Origin: Opitutaceae bacterium
Lineage (GTDB): Bacteria > Verrucomicrobiota > Verrucomicrobiia > Opitutales > Opitutaceae
Length of the DNA stretch: 64,000 nt
Direction: 5' to 3'
Assembly: GCA_016795545.1 (NCBI GenBank)
Contig: JAEUGX010000105.1
Span: forward strand, 1 to 64,000
How positions within the stretch are numbered: the first letter of the stretch is position 1; each line of letters starts with the position of its first letter. Positions 21,830 through 29,712 of this stretch are shown here, in pieces. Position numbers and translations under genes: made by a program. A model generated the notes under the pieces. That model saw nothing but the letters and a program-made list of their open reading frames with translations. It was not told where the DNA came from and searched no databases.

Positions 21830-22510
21830 ATGGAGACCTTTCAAGTGCCGCCGACCGTGCCGGTGATGACGCTGCCCAACACGGTGTTCTTCCCGCAGGC
21901 GCTGCTGCCCCTCCACATCTTCGAGCCGCGGTACCGCCAGATGCTGCGCGACGTGCTGGCCAGCGACCGGATGTTCGCCGTCGCCCAGCTGGACGCGGCG
22001 CGCGCGCAGGAGCCGGGCCTCAGCGAGCCGCTGCACACCATGGCGTCGGTCGGCGTCGTCCGCGCCTGCCAGAAGGGCGAAAACGACACCTCCAACCTCC
22101 TGCTACAGGGCATCTGCCGCGTCGAGGTGACGCAGATCCTGCGCGAGGAGCCCTACCGGGTCATCGCCGTGCAGCCGATCGCCACCACCGCCGGCTCCAA
22201 CGCGGCGGAACTCGAGGTGCTGCGCCTGGAGGTCATGCGCCTGCTCAACGTCCGCCGCCGCCTGGGCACCCCGGCGCCGAAGGGCATCACCCAGTTCCTG
22301 GACAGCATCGAGGACATCGATACGTTCACCGACATCGCCGCCTTCAACCTGTGCGACGACAGCCGGCTGAAGCAGCGCCTGCTGGAAACGCTCGAGACCG
22401 GCCGGCGCCTCAAGCTCTTCGCCTCGCAGCTCCGGACCGAGATCGAGGAGCAGCGCCTGCGGCGCAAGCTCCAGGGCCACCTGCCCGAGGACCGGATCGA
22501 CTCCAACTGA
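21830..22510 (+). CDS. LON-substrate-binding-domain protein
   Basis: A 226-residue soluble protein corresponding to the N-terminal substrate-binding domain of Lon protease without the ATPase or peptidase parts. The start VPVMTLPNTVFFPQALLPLH and IFEPRYRQMLRDVL are the family signature. Beyond are VGVVRACQKGENDTSNLLLQ and a helical C-terminus with QRLLETLETGRRLKLFASQL. Such proteins are common in bacteria and their role is unclear, perhaps as adaptor. It starts 62 bases after the Rieske gene, possibly its own unit. Confidence 0.88.
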   Translation: METFQVPPTVPVMTLPNTVFFPQALLPLHIFEPRYRQMLRDVLASDRMFAVAQLDAARAQEPGLSEPLHTMASVGVVRACQKGENDTSNLLLQGICRVEVTQILREEPYRVIAVQPIATTAGSNAAELEVLRLEVMRLLNVRRRLGTPAPKGITQFLDSIEDIDTFTDIAAFNLCDDSRLKQRLLETLETGRRLKLFASQLRTEIEEQRLRRKLQGHLPEDRIDSN

Positions 22511-22532
22511 CCCGCGGCCGCCCGGAGGCGGT

Positions 22533-23666
22533 TCAACCGCCCTTTGCCGCCCGCCCGACCACCTCGTACGTGAGTACGGGCTCGCTGCGGTTCTTCACGC
22601 TGAGCGCCCCCAGCGGGCGGACGCCGACCTGGTCCTGCAGCTGTTCGTAGACCTTGTCGCTGATCAGAATCTGGCTGCCGCTGGCGTGCTCCTGGAGCCG
22701 GGCGGCGAGGTTGACGGTGTCGCCGACCGCGGTGAAGTCCATGATCTGCGCCGTGCCCACGTTGCCGACGATGGCCTGGCCCGTGTGGATGCCGAAGTTG
22801 ATGCCCATCCGGCAGCTCGGCTCGAACTGCTGGTGGAACTCGGCGAGCGAGTCGCGGATCGCCAGCGCCGTGTCGACCGCCGAGAGCGCGTGCCGCTCCA
22901 GCGGCAGCGGGGTGTTGTAGAGGGCCATCACGCCGTCGCCGAGGAACTTGTTCACCGTGCCGTGGTGGCTCTGCACGGTGTTGACCACCAGCTGGTGATA
23001 GCGGTTCAGCACGCTCAGCAGCTTCTGCGGATGCATGTGCTCCGAGATCCCCGTGAAGCCCTGCAGGTCGGCGAACATCACCGTGACCTGCTGCATCTCT
23101 CCGCCCAGCTTCACCAGCGAGGGATCCTGCAGCAGCCGCTCCACCACCTGCGGCGCCACAAAGCGCTCGAACGTGCGGCGGATCGTCGCCTGGGTCTCGC
23201 GCAGGTCGTCCGCCTCGGTCTTGGCCCGCAGGCGCTTCTCGATCCGGGCCCGCAGCTCGGGCGGCGAAAACGGCTTGGTCAGGTAGTCGTCGGCCCCGAT
23301 GTCCAGCCCGTACACCCGGTCCTCCGTGTCATGGAGGGCCGTCAGCATGATGATCGGAATGCGGCTCGTCCGCTCCTCGGAACGCAGCATCTTGCACACC
23401 TCGAAGCCCGTCATGCCCGGCATGTCGACGTCGAGGATCATCAGGTCGGGCATCTGCGCGCTCGCATTCAGGAGCGCCGACGGGCCGTCGCAGGCCGTGC
23501 TGACCTCGTGGCCCATGGCGGAGATGATGTCGGAGATCATCTGGCGCCCGAGCGAGTTGTCGTCGGCCACCAGGATGCGCGCGCGCGACGGCGGGCTGAC
23601 CGGACTGCCGGAGCCTCGCGGCGGACGCGTGCCCAGGGGAGACGCGGTTACGGGACGATCGGTCAT
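22533..23666 (-). CDS. Response regulator fused to class III adenylate cyclase
   Basis: A 377-residue signalling protein. Residues about 29-145 are a receiver domain: ILVADDNSLGRQM acidic pair, phospho-acceptor D79 in MILDVDMPGMTG, T in IIMLTALHD and K in DDYLTKPFSPPEL. Residues about 185-365 are a class III cyclase domain: VTVMFADLQGFTGISEHM (metal Asp), VNKFLGDGVMALY (adenine-specifying Lys and second Asp), MDFTAVGDTVNLAARLQ (Asp, Asn and Arg). The Lys/Asp pair predicts ATP rather than GTP as substrate. A linker helix (about 146-185) joins them. No histidine kinase is adjacent, so its input is unknown. Confidence 0.92.
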   Translation of the reverse strand: MTDRPVTASPLGTRPPRGSGSPVSPPSRARILVADDNSLGRQMISDIISAMGHEVSTACDGPSALLNASAQMPDLMILDVDMPGMTGFEVCKMLRSEERTSRIPIIMLTALHDTEDRVYGLDIGADDYLTKPFSPPELRARIEKRLRAKTEADDLRETQATIRRTFERFVAPQVVERLLQDPSLVKLGGEMQQVTVMFADLQGFTGISEHMHPQKLLSVLNRYHQLVVNTVQSHHGTVNKFLGDGVMALYNTPLPLERHALSAVDTALAIRDSLAEFHQQFEPSCRMGINFGIHTGQAIVGNVGTAQIMDFTAVGDTVNLAARLQEHASGSQILISDKVYEQLQDQVGVRPLGALSVKNRSEPVLTYEVVGRAAKGG

Positions 23667-23944
23667 CGGTAAGGGGCGGTTGGGGCCGGTAAAGGGTGGC
23701 GTCGACCGCGGGGACCGCCGTCGACCCGCTTACTAAGCTGTGCCCGCGCGGGATTATCAATTCCCTTTTAACACCGGTCGGGGCGGAAAGATACGCCGGC
23801 CCCGCCAGCGGCAGCTCCGCGGCCCAGGCCGCGGTTCCGGTCCGGCCGCGGCGCGCCGCAACGGGTGCGCAGTGGAAACACGCCCGGATTTTCGAATCCG
23901 GTTGGACTTGTTCGCGGCGGCGGCGCGCCTTTGCTTCGCGGGAC

Positions 23945-24961
23945 GTGACCGACATCATCCTCTTTCCGTTCGCCGACTATTGGTGGTTCTACGCCCTGTT
24001 CACCTGCGGGGTGCTGCTCCTCCTGGCCCTCGACCTGGGCGTCTTCCATCGCGACGCCCACGCGGTCAGCACGCGCGAGGCGGTGACGTGGAGCGTGATC
24101 TGGGTGGGCCTGGCGCTGCTCTTCGGCTACGGGCTCCACCACTACTGCCTCTGGCAGTTCCCGCAGGACCCGCGGCTGGCCGGACTCGACCACGCCGGCC
24201 TCGCGCGGCAGACGGTGCTCGAATACCTGACCGGCTTCGTCGTCGAGAAATCCCTGTCGGTGGACAACCTGTTCGTGTTCGTGGTCGTGTTCGGCTTCTT
24301 CGGGATCCCGCCGCAGCACCAGCACCGGGTGCTCTTCTACGGCATCCTCGGCGCCCTGATCTTCCGCATCCTCTTCATCAGCCTCGGCGCCGTGCTCATG
24401 CAGTTTCACTGGGTCATCTGGCTGTTCGGGCTCCTGCTCGTCCTCACCGGCCTGAAGCTGCTCTTCGCCCCGGAGAGACCGATCGAGCCCGACAAGAACC
24501 CGCTCATCCGGCTGCTGCGCCGCGTCCTGCCGGTCACGCCCGGCCTCGAGGGGAAGAAATTCTTCGTCCGGCGCGACGGCGTGCTGCACGCCACCCCGCT
24601 CCTGGTCTGCCTGGTGTTCGTGGAGCTGACCGACATCGTCTTCGCCGTCGACAGCGTGCCGGCCATCTTCGCCCTGACCCGGGAGCCCCTGATCGTCTTC
24701 ACGTCAAACGTGTTCGCCATCCTCGGCCTGCGCGCCCTGTTCTTCCTGCTCGCCGGCATCATGCACCGCTTCCACCTGCTCAAGTACGGCCTCGGCCTGG
24801 TGCTGGTCTTCGTCGGGCTGAAGATGGTGTGGCTCAACGAGGCCTTCGGCGGCAAGTTCCCCATCACCTGGTCGCTCGGCATCATCGGCGGGCTGATCGG
24901 CGGGGCGATCGCCGCCTCGTTTCTTTTTCCCAAGCAAACCCCCGGCCCCCGGGCGGGCTGA
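23945..24961 (+). CDS. TerC/Alx family membrane protein
   Basis: A 338-residue membrane protein with about eight to nine helices, in the TerC family that includes Alx and the Mn2+ exporters. Key motifs are LTGFVVEKSLSVDNLFVFVV and VELTDIVFAVDSVPAIFAL, whose acidic residues are thought to bind metal, and IHRF-like MHRFHLLKYGLGLVLVFVG. GTG 23945 is used as start because the upstream in-frame 83 codons are low-complexity Arg/Ala sequence; no ATG lies nearer. The leader was inspected for a yybP-ykoY (Mn2+) riboswitch and none was convincing. A tRNA-Thr gene follows in the opposite direction. Confidence 0.88.
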   Translation: MTDIILFPFADYWWFYALFTCGVLLLLALDLGVFHRDAHAVSTREAVTWSVIWVGLALLFGYGLHHYCLWQFPQDPRLAGLDHAGLARQTVLEYLTGFVVEKSLSVDNLFVFVVVFGFFGIPPQHQHRVLFYGILGALIFRILFISLGAVLMQFHWVIWLFGLLLVLTGLKLLFAPERPIEPDKNPLIRLLRRVLPVTPGLEGKKFFVRRDGVLHATPLLVCLVFVELTDIVFAVDSVPAIFALTREPLIVFTSNVFAILGLRALFFLLAGIMHRFHLLKYGLGLVLVFVGLKMVWLNEAFGGKFPITWSLGIIGGLIGGAIAASFLFPKQTPGPRAG

Positions 24962-24979
24962 CCGCCTCGCGATCCAAAA

Positions 24980-25055
24980 TGGAGCCAACAGCCGGATTTG
25001 AACCGGCGACCCACGCTTTACGAAAGCGTTGCTCTACCAGCTGAGCTATGTTGGC
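24980..25055 (-). tRNA. tRNA-Thr (anticodon CGT), integration site of the element
   Basis: On the minus strand it folds as a complete cloverleaf: acceptor GCCAACA/TGTTGGC, D stem GCTC/GAGC, anticodon stem ACGCT/AGCGT with loop TTCGTAA (anticodon CGT), T arm GCCGG-TTCAAAT-CCGGC, discriminator T and encoded CCA. The first 38 or so bases are duplicated at 30643-30681 by the integrated element, so the 5' half and all upstream sequence now come from the element. Confidence 0.95.
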
Positions 25056-25056
25056 G
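25018..25056. repeat. att repeat, tRNA-proximal copy
   Basis: 39 bp identical to 30643-30681; covers tRNA-Thr positions 1 to the anticodon loop plus one upstream base. The repeat ends at the loop, so strand exchange in the anticodon stem-loop is likely. Confidence 0.93.
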
Positions 25057-25110
25057 AGTAGCTTTTAATCAATGATTTATACTGATAAAACAGTTCGACG
25101 TTTCGAGTCT

Positions 25111-25130
25111 TGAAACCCATCTTTGAAACC
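25111..25130 (+). repeat. Element-end repeat, left copy (possible integrase arm site)
   Basis: TGAAACCCATCTTTGAAACC matches 30495-30514 in 18 of 20 positions. It lies 54 bp inside the left att and 14 bp before int, and itself contains two GAAACC-type half repeats. Confidence 0.6.
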
Positions 25131-25144
25131 ATAGCCTTCTCAGC

Positions 25145-26245
25145 ATGAAAACCGAAGCTCATGGAGGTGAGTCTAAGGGTGCTGTGAAGGTTGAGTGGCA
25201 TCGCGTCGGAGAGAATCTTTGGCGTCTGGGTGAGAGCGGCAAGTATTACGCTTTCCTCAAACAGGGAGACAAGCAATTTCGCCGCTCGCTCAAGACGACC
25301 GACCGCAAGTTGGCCGAGCGTCGATTGGCCGAGCTGAGGAGCCAGGTCGGGACGCTCAAAACCGGACCGGAAACGCGTCAGACATTTCAGGAAGTCGCCA
25401 ATCGTTGGATGGCCGTCACCGCGCATAGGTTAAAAGCCAGCTCTGCCGTGCGCCGGGACCTCTGCATCCGTAGTTTGGTGCCGTTTTTCGATGAACTACC
25501 AATTCGCAACATTCAACCGCACCATTGCGAGCGATGGCTGACTGAGCGCGGCAAGCATCTCGCGCCCATGACCATGAATCGCGAGCTGGAATTGATGAAG
25601 AGCGTCTTCGGCTATGCGGTCAAAAACGGACTCATCCTGCACAATCCCGCCGAGGATCTACAACGCCGGCGAGTGGTTCAGGCGCAGATCACGATTCCGA
25701 CGCGGGAGCAGTTTAAGCAATTAGTGACCGCAATTCGCCAATCCGACGGCCGCACCGATAGCAAAGCCAAAGCAAAGCCTGGTGCCGACCTCGTTGAACT
25801 GCTCGCCTACTCCGGTTGCCGTTTGACGGAAGGCGCGAGCATCCGCTGGCGCGACGTGGACTTTGAAAAGAACACGCTTCGGATCACGGGCGGTGAGCTG
25901 GGAACCAAGAACCACGAGCAGAGAATCATTCCGATGACCGAGGCACTTCGGACATTGCTGTTACGTTTGCGAAACGAGCGGCACCCACGACCGGACCATT
26001 TCGTCAGCCAGATCGACAGCGCGAAGAAATGCCTGGAGAATGCCTGCCGCCGACTAACCTTCCCGAGGTTCACCCATCATGACTTTCGTCACTTCTTCGC
26101 CACAACCTGCATTGAGGCCGGTGTTGATATCCCTACCGTTAGTCGCTGGCTGGGCCATAAGGACGGAGGAGCACTAGCGATGCGGGTTTATGGACATCTA
26201 CGTGCCGACCACAGTGCCGGGATGGTCAAACGGGTGGTTTTCTGA
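25145..26245 (+). CDS. int: Tyrosine recombinase (integrase) of the element
   Basis: A 366-residue phage-type integrase. An N-terminal arm-binding part (YYAFLKQGDKQFRRSLKTTD) is followed by a SAM-like core-binding domain about residues 78-160 (TFQEVANRWMAV, LAPMTMNRELELMKSVFGYA). The catalytic domain shows Arg in YSGCRLTEGASIRW, His-x-x-Arg in THHDFRHFFAT, His in SRWLGHKDGG and the nucleophile Tyr in AMRVYGHLRADH. All catalytic residues are intact, so activity is plausible. It starts 89 bases from the tRNA-Thr gene and reads away from it. AT-rich sequence between them must now serve as promoter region for both. Confidence 0.95.
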   Translation: MKTEAHGGESKGAVKVEWHRVGENLWRLGESGKYYAFLKQGDKQFRRSLKTTDRKLAERRLAELRSQVGTLKTGPETRQTFQEVANRWMAVTAHRLKASSAVRRDLCIRSLVPFFDELPIRNIQPHHCERWLTERGKHLAPMTMNRELELMKSVFGYAVKNGLILHNPAEDLQRRRVVQAQITIPTREQFKQLVTAIRQSDGRTDSKAKAKPGADLVELLAYSGCRLTEGASIRWRDVDFEKNTLRITGGELGTKNHEQRIIPMTEALRTLLLRLRNERHPRPDHFVSQIDSAKKCLENACRRLTFPRFTHHDFRHFFATTCIEAGVDIPTVSRWLGHKDGGALAMRVYGHLRADHSAGMVKRVVF

Positions 26246-26250
26246 GGCGA

Positions 26251-26679
26251 CTAGGGGCCGGCAGGCGGTACGGCGTCCTTTGTGTCTATACTGGTACTGG
26301 TATCTGGTGAAGCGGTGCTGCTTTCAGATTCAGCAGGCAAGAAGCCCCCTGCACGAACTCGCAGTTCGCTAATCAAGGTATCCTTCCCCACCAGCCTTCC
26401 GTGCCACGGAATCCAACATATGGTCCAGATAAGTGATCCAAGCGTAGCAAGCCAGACCATAGCGGCCAAGGCTCCGGGCGGTCCCCATGGTAATTCTCGG
26501 AACTCGGTTTTAGTTCCGATCGCAAGTCCAAGAGAAACCAATATTGAGAAAGGCGTAACCCATCGCCACTTGGATCCTTCGCTACGGGAGTATCGCTCCA
26601 TCAGATCCTTTATGTCCTCCTCATTCACCGTGAATCTATCCCTCGGAGGGATTACAAAGGTTTTTCCCGAAGTGGACAT
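26251..26679 (-). CDS. Small membrane protein of the element, unknown
   Basis: A 142-residue protein not recognised. A soluble N-terminus (about 1-38, with NEEDIKDLMERYSRSEGSKW) precedes two hydrophobic segments, about 40-56 (WVTPFSILVSLGLAIG) and 70-92 (ALAAMVWLATLGSLIWTICW). The C-terminus is Ser/Thr/Pro-rich and probably disordered. It converges on int (5 bases between stops) and is preceded by the DUF6941-like gene, 18 bases away. The topology would suit a small anchoring or holin-like protein, but nothing supports a definite role. Confidence 0.6.
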   Translation of the reverse strand: MSTSGKTFVIPPRDRFTVNEEDIKDLMERYSRSEGSKWRWVTPFSILVSLGLAIGTKTEFRELPWGPPGALAAMVWLATLGSLIWTICWIPWHGRLVGKDTLISELRVRAGGFLPAESESSTASPDTSTSIDTKDAVPPAGP

Positions 26680-26697
26680 CAGGACGAAAACTCCCCT

Positions 26698-27108
26698 CTA
26701 CCGACCAAATGAACCAGCGGTTATCAGCTTAACGTAAAGAGGCAACGTGGCCACTACACGATTATCGACATTGAGATCGATTCGATACTCACCTGCTTGC
26801 TTTATTTGGAGTCCCTGAAAATTCAAAACCAGATTCACCGTCGGGGTACCGGCCCCAGGATTGGCCTTCACTGGAAACTTTCCGTTAACTGGTTGCACGA
26901 GAGACGTGCCGTCTTGGTCGATAATCGACAGCTTAAATTCGTGCGAGCCTTGTTCTGATAGCTCGAATCTAATTCGACCAGCGACCGCGCATGATGGATG
27001 CGCAGCCGGGAATCCTTGGACGTGAATAGTATCAAAGGTTCCTAGAATGTTTAGTTTCCCGGCTTGGTCTGTTGCAGCATCACAAAGGGCAAAAAGCTCT
27101 ACATGCAT
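26698..27108 (-). CDS. DUF6941-like protein, element copy
   Basis: A 136-residue protein, two-layer beta pattern. The motif GKLNILGTFDTIHVQGFPAAHP is shared with a chromosomal protein at 56122-56502 ([22 protein letters not shown]). The rest is also colinear: an aromatic/hydrophobic strand after HP, then GEYRIDLNVDNRVVATLPLYV against [22 protein letters not shown] recall such proteins as a widespread uncharacterised family, number uncertain. It sits in the element between the hairpin and the membrane protein gene and seems to be cargo. Confidence 0.65.
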   Translation of the reverse strand: MHVELFALCDAATDQAGKLNILGTFDTIHVQGFPAAHPSCAVAGRIRFELSEQGSHEFKLSIIDQDGTSLVQPVNGKFPVKANPGAGTPTVNLVLNFQGLQIKQAGEYRIDLNVDNRVVATLPLYVKLITAGSFGR

Positions 27109-27205
27109 AATGAATCAGGGTGCAGTTAGACCCATTTGAGGCAAACCTAATTGGCCAAAGGCCGATTCTGGAAAGGACAATTATTAACCATAGAAACAAG
27201 GAAAA

Positions 27206-27260
27206 GGGCGGCGGGGGCCGGCGCGCGCTGACGCGCGCATCCGGCTCCCCGTCCGCCCTG
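27206..27260. other. Long GC-rich hairpin, candidate terminator or replication origin
   Basis: In the 170-bp gap after the Rep-module genes, 55 bases fold into an extended stem with small bulges: AGGGCGG-GGG-GCCGG-CGCGCG, loop CTGA, then CGCGCG-CCGGC-CCCC-CCGCCCT. On the minus strand it is followed by TTTTCC, so it can end transcription of the Rep module. Hairpins of this kind are also used as single- or double-strand origins in rolling-circle replicons. Confidence 0.65.
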
Positions 27261-27278
27261 GTCCCTTGTCGGTTTTGA

Positions 27279-27611
27279 TCAACCGACTTTCTCCGCCGCG
27301 GTGATCGACAGTTTTTCGTCGAAGACGCGGTAACGCTCCACGCGGAGGGTGATGGTCGAGAATTCCGCCAGCTTGGGATAGCTGACGACCTCCTCGCCCT
27401 GCACCTTGACCTCGACATCCTTGGCGGGGTCAAAGAAGCGCTCGTAGTTGGCTACGCCGGGTTGAAGGGCGAGCTCAGCGACCACTTTCACCGACACGCC
27501 GCTGCCGTCCTTCTTTTTGAAGACACGCGCCGAGTTGGAGATGACCACGCCCTGGACATAGAAGCCATTCCGCGGCAGTTTCAGGTCTGCTGACTTTGGT
27601 TTGTTATCCAT
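27279..27611 (-). CDS. Small protein downstream of Rep, possibly ssDNA-binding
   Basis: A 110-residue protein: KLPRNGFYVQGVVISNSARV, FKKKDGSGVSVKVVAELALQ, then VEVKVQGEEVVSYPKL and ITLRVERYRVFDEKLSI. The alternating beta pattern and basic residues suggest an OB-like or gpV-like fold, and filamentous phages and relatives place their ssDNA-binding protein right after the replication initiator. No sequence family was recognised, so this is an inference from position. Its ATG lies 31 bases inside the Rep gene. A strong hairpin follows. Confidence 0.55.
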   Translation of the reverse strand: MDNKPKSADLKLPRNGFYVQGVVISNSARVFKKKDGSGVSVKVVAELALQPGVANYERFFDPAKDVEVKVQGEEVVSYPKLAEFSTITLRVERYRVFDEKLSITAAEKVG

Positions 27612-28369
27612 GGTATCAGTTGGGTTGTGTCGCTAATCAGGATATGCCCGTTGCCCAGGTAGCGACCTTCCGAGGCAGCGGGAAATACGTTGCGGTCAAA
27701 CACGTCCTTGAACGGCTCCGAGAGATTGATCCGCGCCACGCGGTCACCCTGACGGAACTTCGCCGACTTGCCCCATTCATCAAGGCGTTGCCCTAGGACT
27801 GTGCTCCGTCGTTTAACCGGGCGTTTCTTTTCCTTCTCGGTCGAAGGGCGAACTTCCACAGACCGCAGAAATCCCCGCGAGGGCTGGAAAATCCGGAGAC
27901 GCTTGCGGCTCAGAATCCATTCCGGCAACCCTCCGCCCTTGGTGACATACTTGAGCAGGTAATGAAAATCGCGGTTGTTGATCCGCTGCACGTTGGTTCG
28001 CCCAAGTCCCCACAGGTGATTCAAGAGCGCACCAGGGAGAAACCGCGTGGTCAGAAAGATGACGTGAAAGTGCGCCCAGCCGCTGCGGTGAAACTCCACC
28101 TTCACGCAGTAAGGCGCGTCCAGTTGGTAACGCTTCCCCTCCCACTCGACACCTTTTTTTAGGCGAAAAAAGATGCGGCGTAATCTGTCGCGAGACTGCT
28201 CGAAAGCATCGGCAGGCGAATCGTAGAGGGCGGGATTGACGGTGAAAGTCAGGAAGAGCTTGCTGGACACATCGGGCAGCCGCGGCAGGAGCCGATGCAA
28301 AACCTTGTGAATTCCTCGGGCATGAAACCATGAGGCCGGGATATAGGCACTGATGACGCCGACGCTCAT
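27581..28369 (-). CDS. rep: HUH-type rolling-circle replication initiator (Rep)
   Basis: A 262-residue single-Tyr HUH endonuclease of the phage/plasmid Rep type. Motif I is KLFLTFTVNPAL (about 37-48). Motif II is the metal-binding H-U-H in SGWAHFHVIFLTT (H100, H102). Motif III is FHYLLKYVTKGG with Y137-x-x-K140. It would nick the origin, bind the 5' phosphate and prime rolling-circle replication. No helicase domain follows; the C-terminus is basic (EKKRPVKRR) and then variable. Its start overlaps the stop of the basic-protein gene (ATGA), and the next gene starts inside its 3' end. Confidence 0.85.
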   Translation of the reverse strand: MSVGVISAYIPASWFHARGIHKVLHRLLPRLPDVSSKLFLTFTVNPALYDSPADAFEQSRDRLRRIFFRLKKGVEWEGKRYQLDAPYCVKVEFHRSGWAHFHVIFLTTRFLPGALLNHLWGLGRTNVQRINNRDFHYLLKYVTKGGGLPEWILSRKRLRIFQPSRGFLRSVEVRPSTEKEKKRPVKRRSTVLGQRLDEWGKSAKFRQGDRVARINLSEPFKDVFDRNVFPAASEGRYLGNGHILISDTTQLIPWITNQSQQT

Positions 28370-28554
28370 TTTAGCCTGAGCCTGAGTTTATGGCGCCCAA
28401 ACAGCTCGGTGATGATCTCACCGACCACTTTGGGCGGATGAGTGCGGCGGGTGGGGGCACCCGGTTGACGCCGGCGGCGAGAGGGCTGCGCCTTCGCCTT
28501 GGGTGCAACCCGGTGCACTACATCCACCCGCACCGTGAAAAGAGGACTTTTCAT
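28366..28554 (-). CDS. Small basic protein of the Rep module
   Basis: A 62-residue, strongly basic protein (KAKAQPSRRRRQPGAPTRRT) with a hydrophobic N-terminal strand (FTVRVDVVHRV) and a C-terminal amphipathic helix (VVGEIITELFGRHKLRLRLK). Both ends are joined to its neighbours by ATGA overlaps, HTH gene before and rep after, which argues it is real. Nucleic-acid binding is a guess from charge. Confidence 0.6.
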   Translation of the reverse strand: MKSPLFTVRVDVVHRVAPKAKAQPSRRRRQPGAPTRRTHPPKVVGEIITELFGRHKLRLRLK

Positions 28555-28784
28555 GGCTCAAGGTGAAGGGTCGTTTCTTTCAGAAACCGCTCGATCTCCG
28601 CGACGGAGTAGAGCGGCCGGCGGGTGGCCCGCGAGGGCCGGAGAAGGTCGCGCTTGGTTAGGCGATCAATCGTCACGACGCTGATTCCCAGCGCGTCGGC
28701 GGCCTCTTCTCGCGTGAGCGCCAGCTTTGGCGCGTGCGGCTTGGTGTTCTCTGGTGCATTCATCACGCACCGAGGATGCACCAT
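28551..28784 (-). CDS. MerR-type HTH protein (excisionase/repressor-like) of the Rep module
   Basis: A 77-residue DNA-binding protein with the HTH_17/excisionase pattern: LALTREEAADALGISVVTID, RLTKRDLLRPSR, then RRPLYSVAEIERFLKE. Such proteins act as excisionases or local regulators of integrated elements. It heads the ATGA-coupled series HTH, basic protein, Rep. ATG 28763 is an alternative start that removes seven residues; no clear ribosome site decides. Confidence 0.8.
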   Translation of the reverse strand: MVHPRCVMNAPENTKPHAPKLALTREEAADALGISVVTIDRLTKRDLLRPSRATRRPLYSVAEIERFLKETTLHLEP

Positions 28785-28823
28785 TCCGTTGGCCGCTTCT
28801 TCCCTAATGGCGGGCCTGAGAAA

Positions 28824-29549
28824 TTAGGGTTGGCCAACCTTGTCCGGTCCCTTCCTGAGTTTGGTAATGATGGCTTCCACCATCTTGTCCGACGGACTTT
28901 CACCATGATGCCGCTTCAGCCAGCCATGCACAAAAGGCGCCGTGAAATGACCCTCGAGTTCATGCCTGAACATCCAGATGAGGTAAGGAATGCGAGTCGC
29001 GTAGTGCTCGAAGCCTCGGATCTGACCTTCCTCGTTTTGGAAGCTTTGGTTTCCGAGGAGAAGTCGCCGCCTCCGTTCCACGATAACTTCCCACGAAGGC
29101 AGCATTCCCTTCCTTCTGCTTCGGCGCGGCAGGATTTTCCTGCAAAAGGTTAGGAACGCTTTGGCTGTTTGCTTGGAAACCGCCCTCTGCAGAGCACCCA
29201 TCTGCGGCAATTCATTCTCGACCTCCAACACCTCTCGCGGTGGTCGCTCGATATAGGCAACCATCGCTTCGAAGTGACCGAGTAGCTCCATCAAATCTCC
29301 GATAGCATAAGGCTGTCCCGCCTTGGGCTCTAGATGGGCTATTGGTTTAGTTACTACTTGGGCCCCAGCTATCGCTGCCGCCTCAGCCCATTGAGGCATC
29401 TTAGTTATGTGAGCTGGGAGCGCACCCAACTTGCCTTCAGCAAACCTTAACTCAACGGGCATGTCGCGCAGTCGCGCCCGAAGAACACGAAGCCGCTGCT
29501 GACATTCCTTAATCAGCTCTTGCCGATTGAACTCCTGTTCCGGGCGCAT
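28824..29549 (-). CDS. Unknown element protein, about 241 residues
   Basis: Not recognised. The N-terminal third is helical and charged (QELIKECQQRLRVLRARLRD). The middle has PYAIGDLMELLGHFEAMVAYI and an Arg-rich stretch (KILPRRSRRKG), then RRRRLLLGNQSFQNEEGQIR. The C-terminal part is aromatic (FEHYATRIPYLIWMFRHELE) and ends in a Lys-rich helix. ATG 29549 is used; an in-frame TTG at 29579 is the first possible codon. It is separated from the HTH gene by 39 bases and diverges from the last element gene. It could be cargo, for example anti-phage, but no motif supports that. Confidence 0.55.
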   Translation of the reverse strand: MRPEQEFNRQELIKECQQRLRVLRARLRDMPVELRFAEGKLGALPAHITKMPQWAEAAAIAGAQVVTKPIAHLEPKAGQPYAIGDLMELLGHFEAMVAYIERPPREVLEVENELPQMGALQRAVSKQTAKAFLTFCRKILPRRSRRKGMLPSWEVIVERRRRLLLGNQSFQNEEGQIRGFEHYATRIPYLIWMFRHELEGHFTAPFVHGWLKRHHGESPSDKMVEAIITKLRKGPDKVGQP

Positions 29550-29712
29550 GGCTGTTGTGTGCGTTACTTTTTGGGGCAATCCAAGCTCGACATTTAACCA
29601 GCTTCACTTCGGCACATAGCGGAACAATCCTAGACAGCGTTGCTCCGGTACCGTTCGAGTTCGAGTGCAAACCTTTGACGCGCGACAATTCAGCCCGCAC
29701 ACTGCTTCGCTA

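Noticed and set aside
23667..23944. Possible yybP-ykoY riboswitch before terC
   Set aside because: The leader has GC hairpins but lacks the conserved core sequences.
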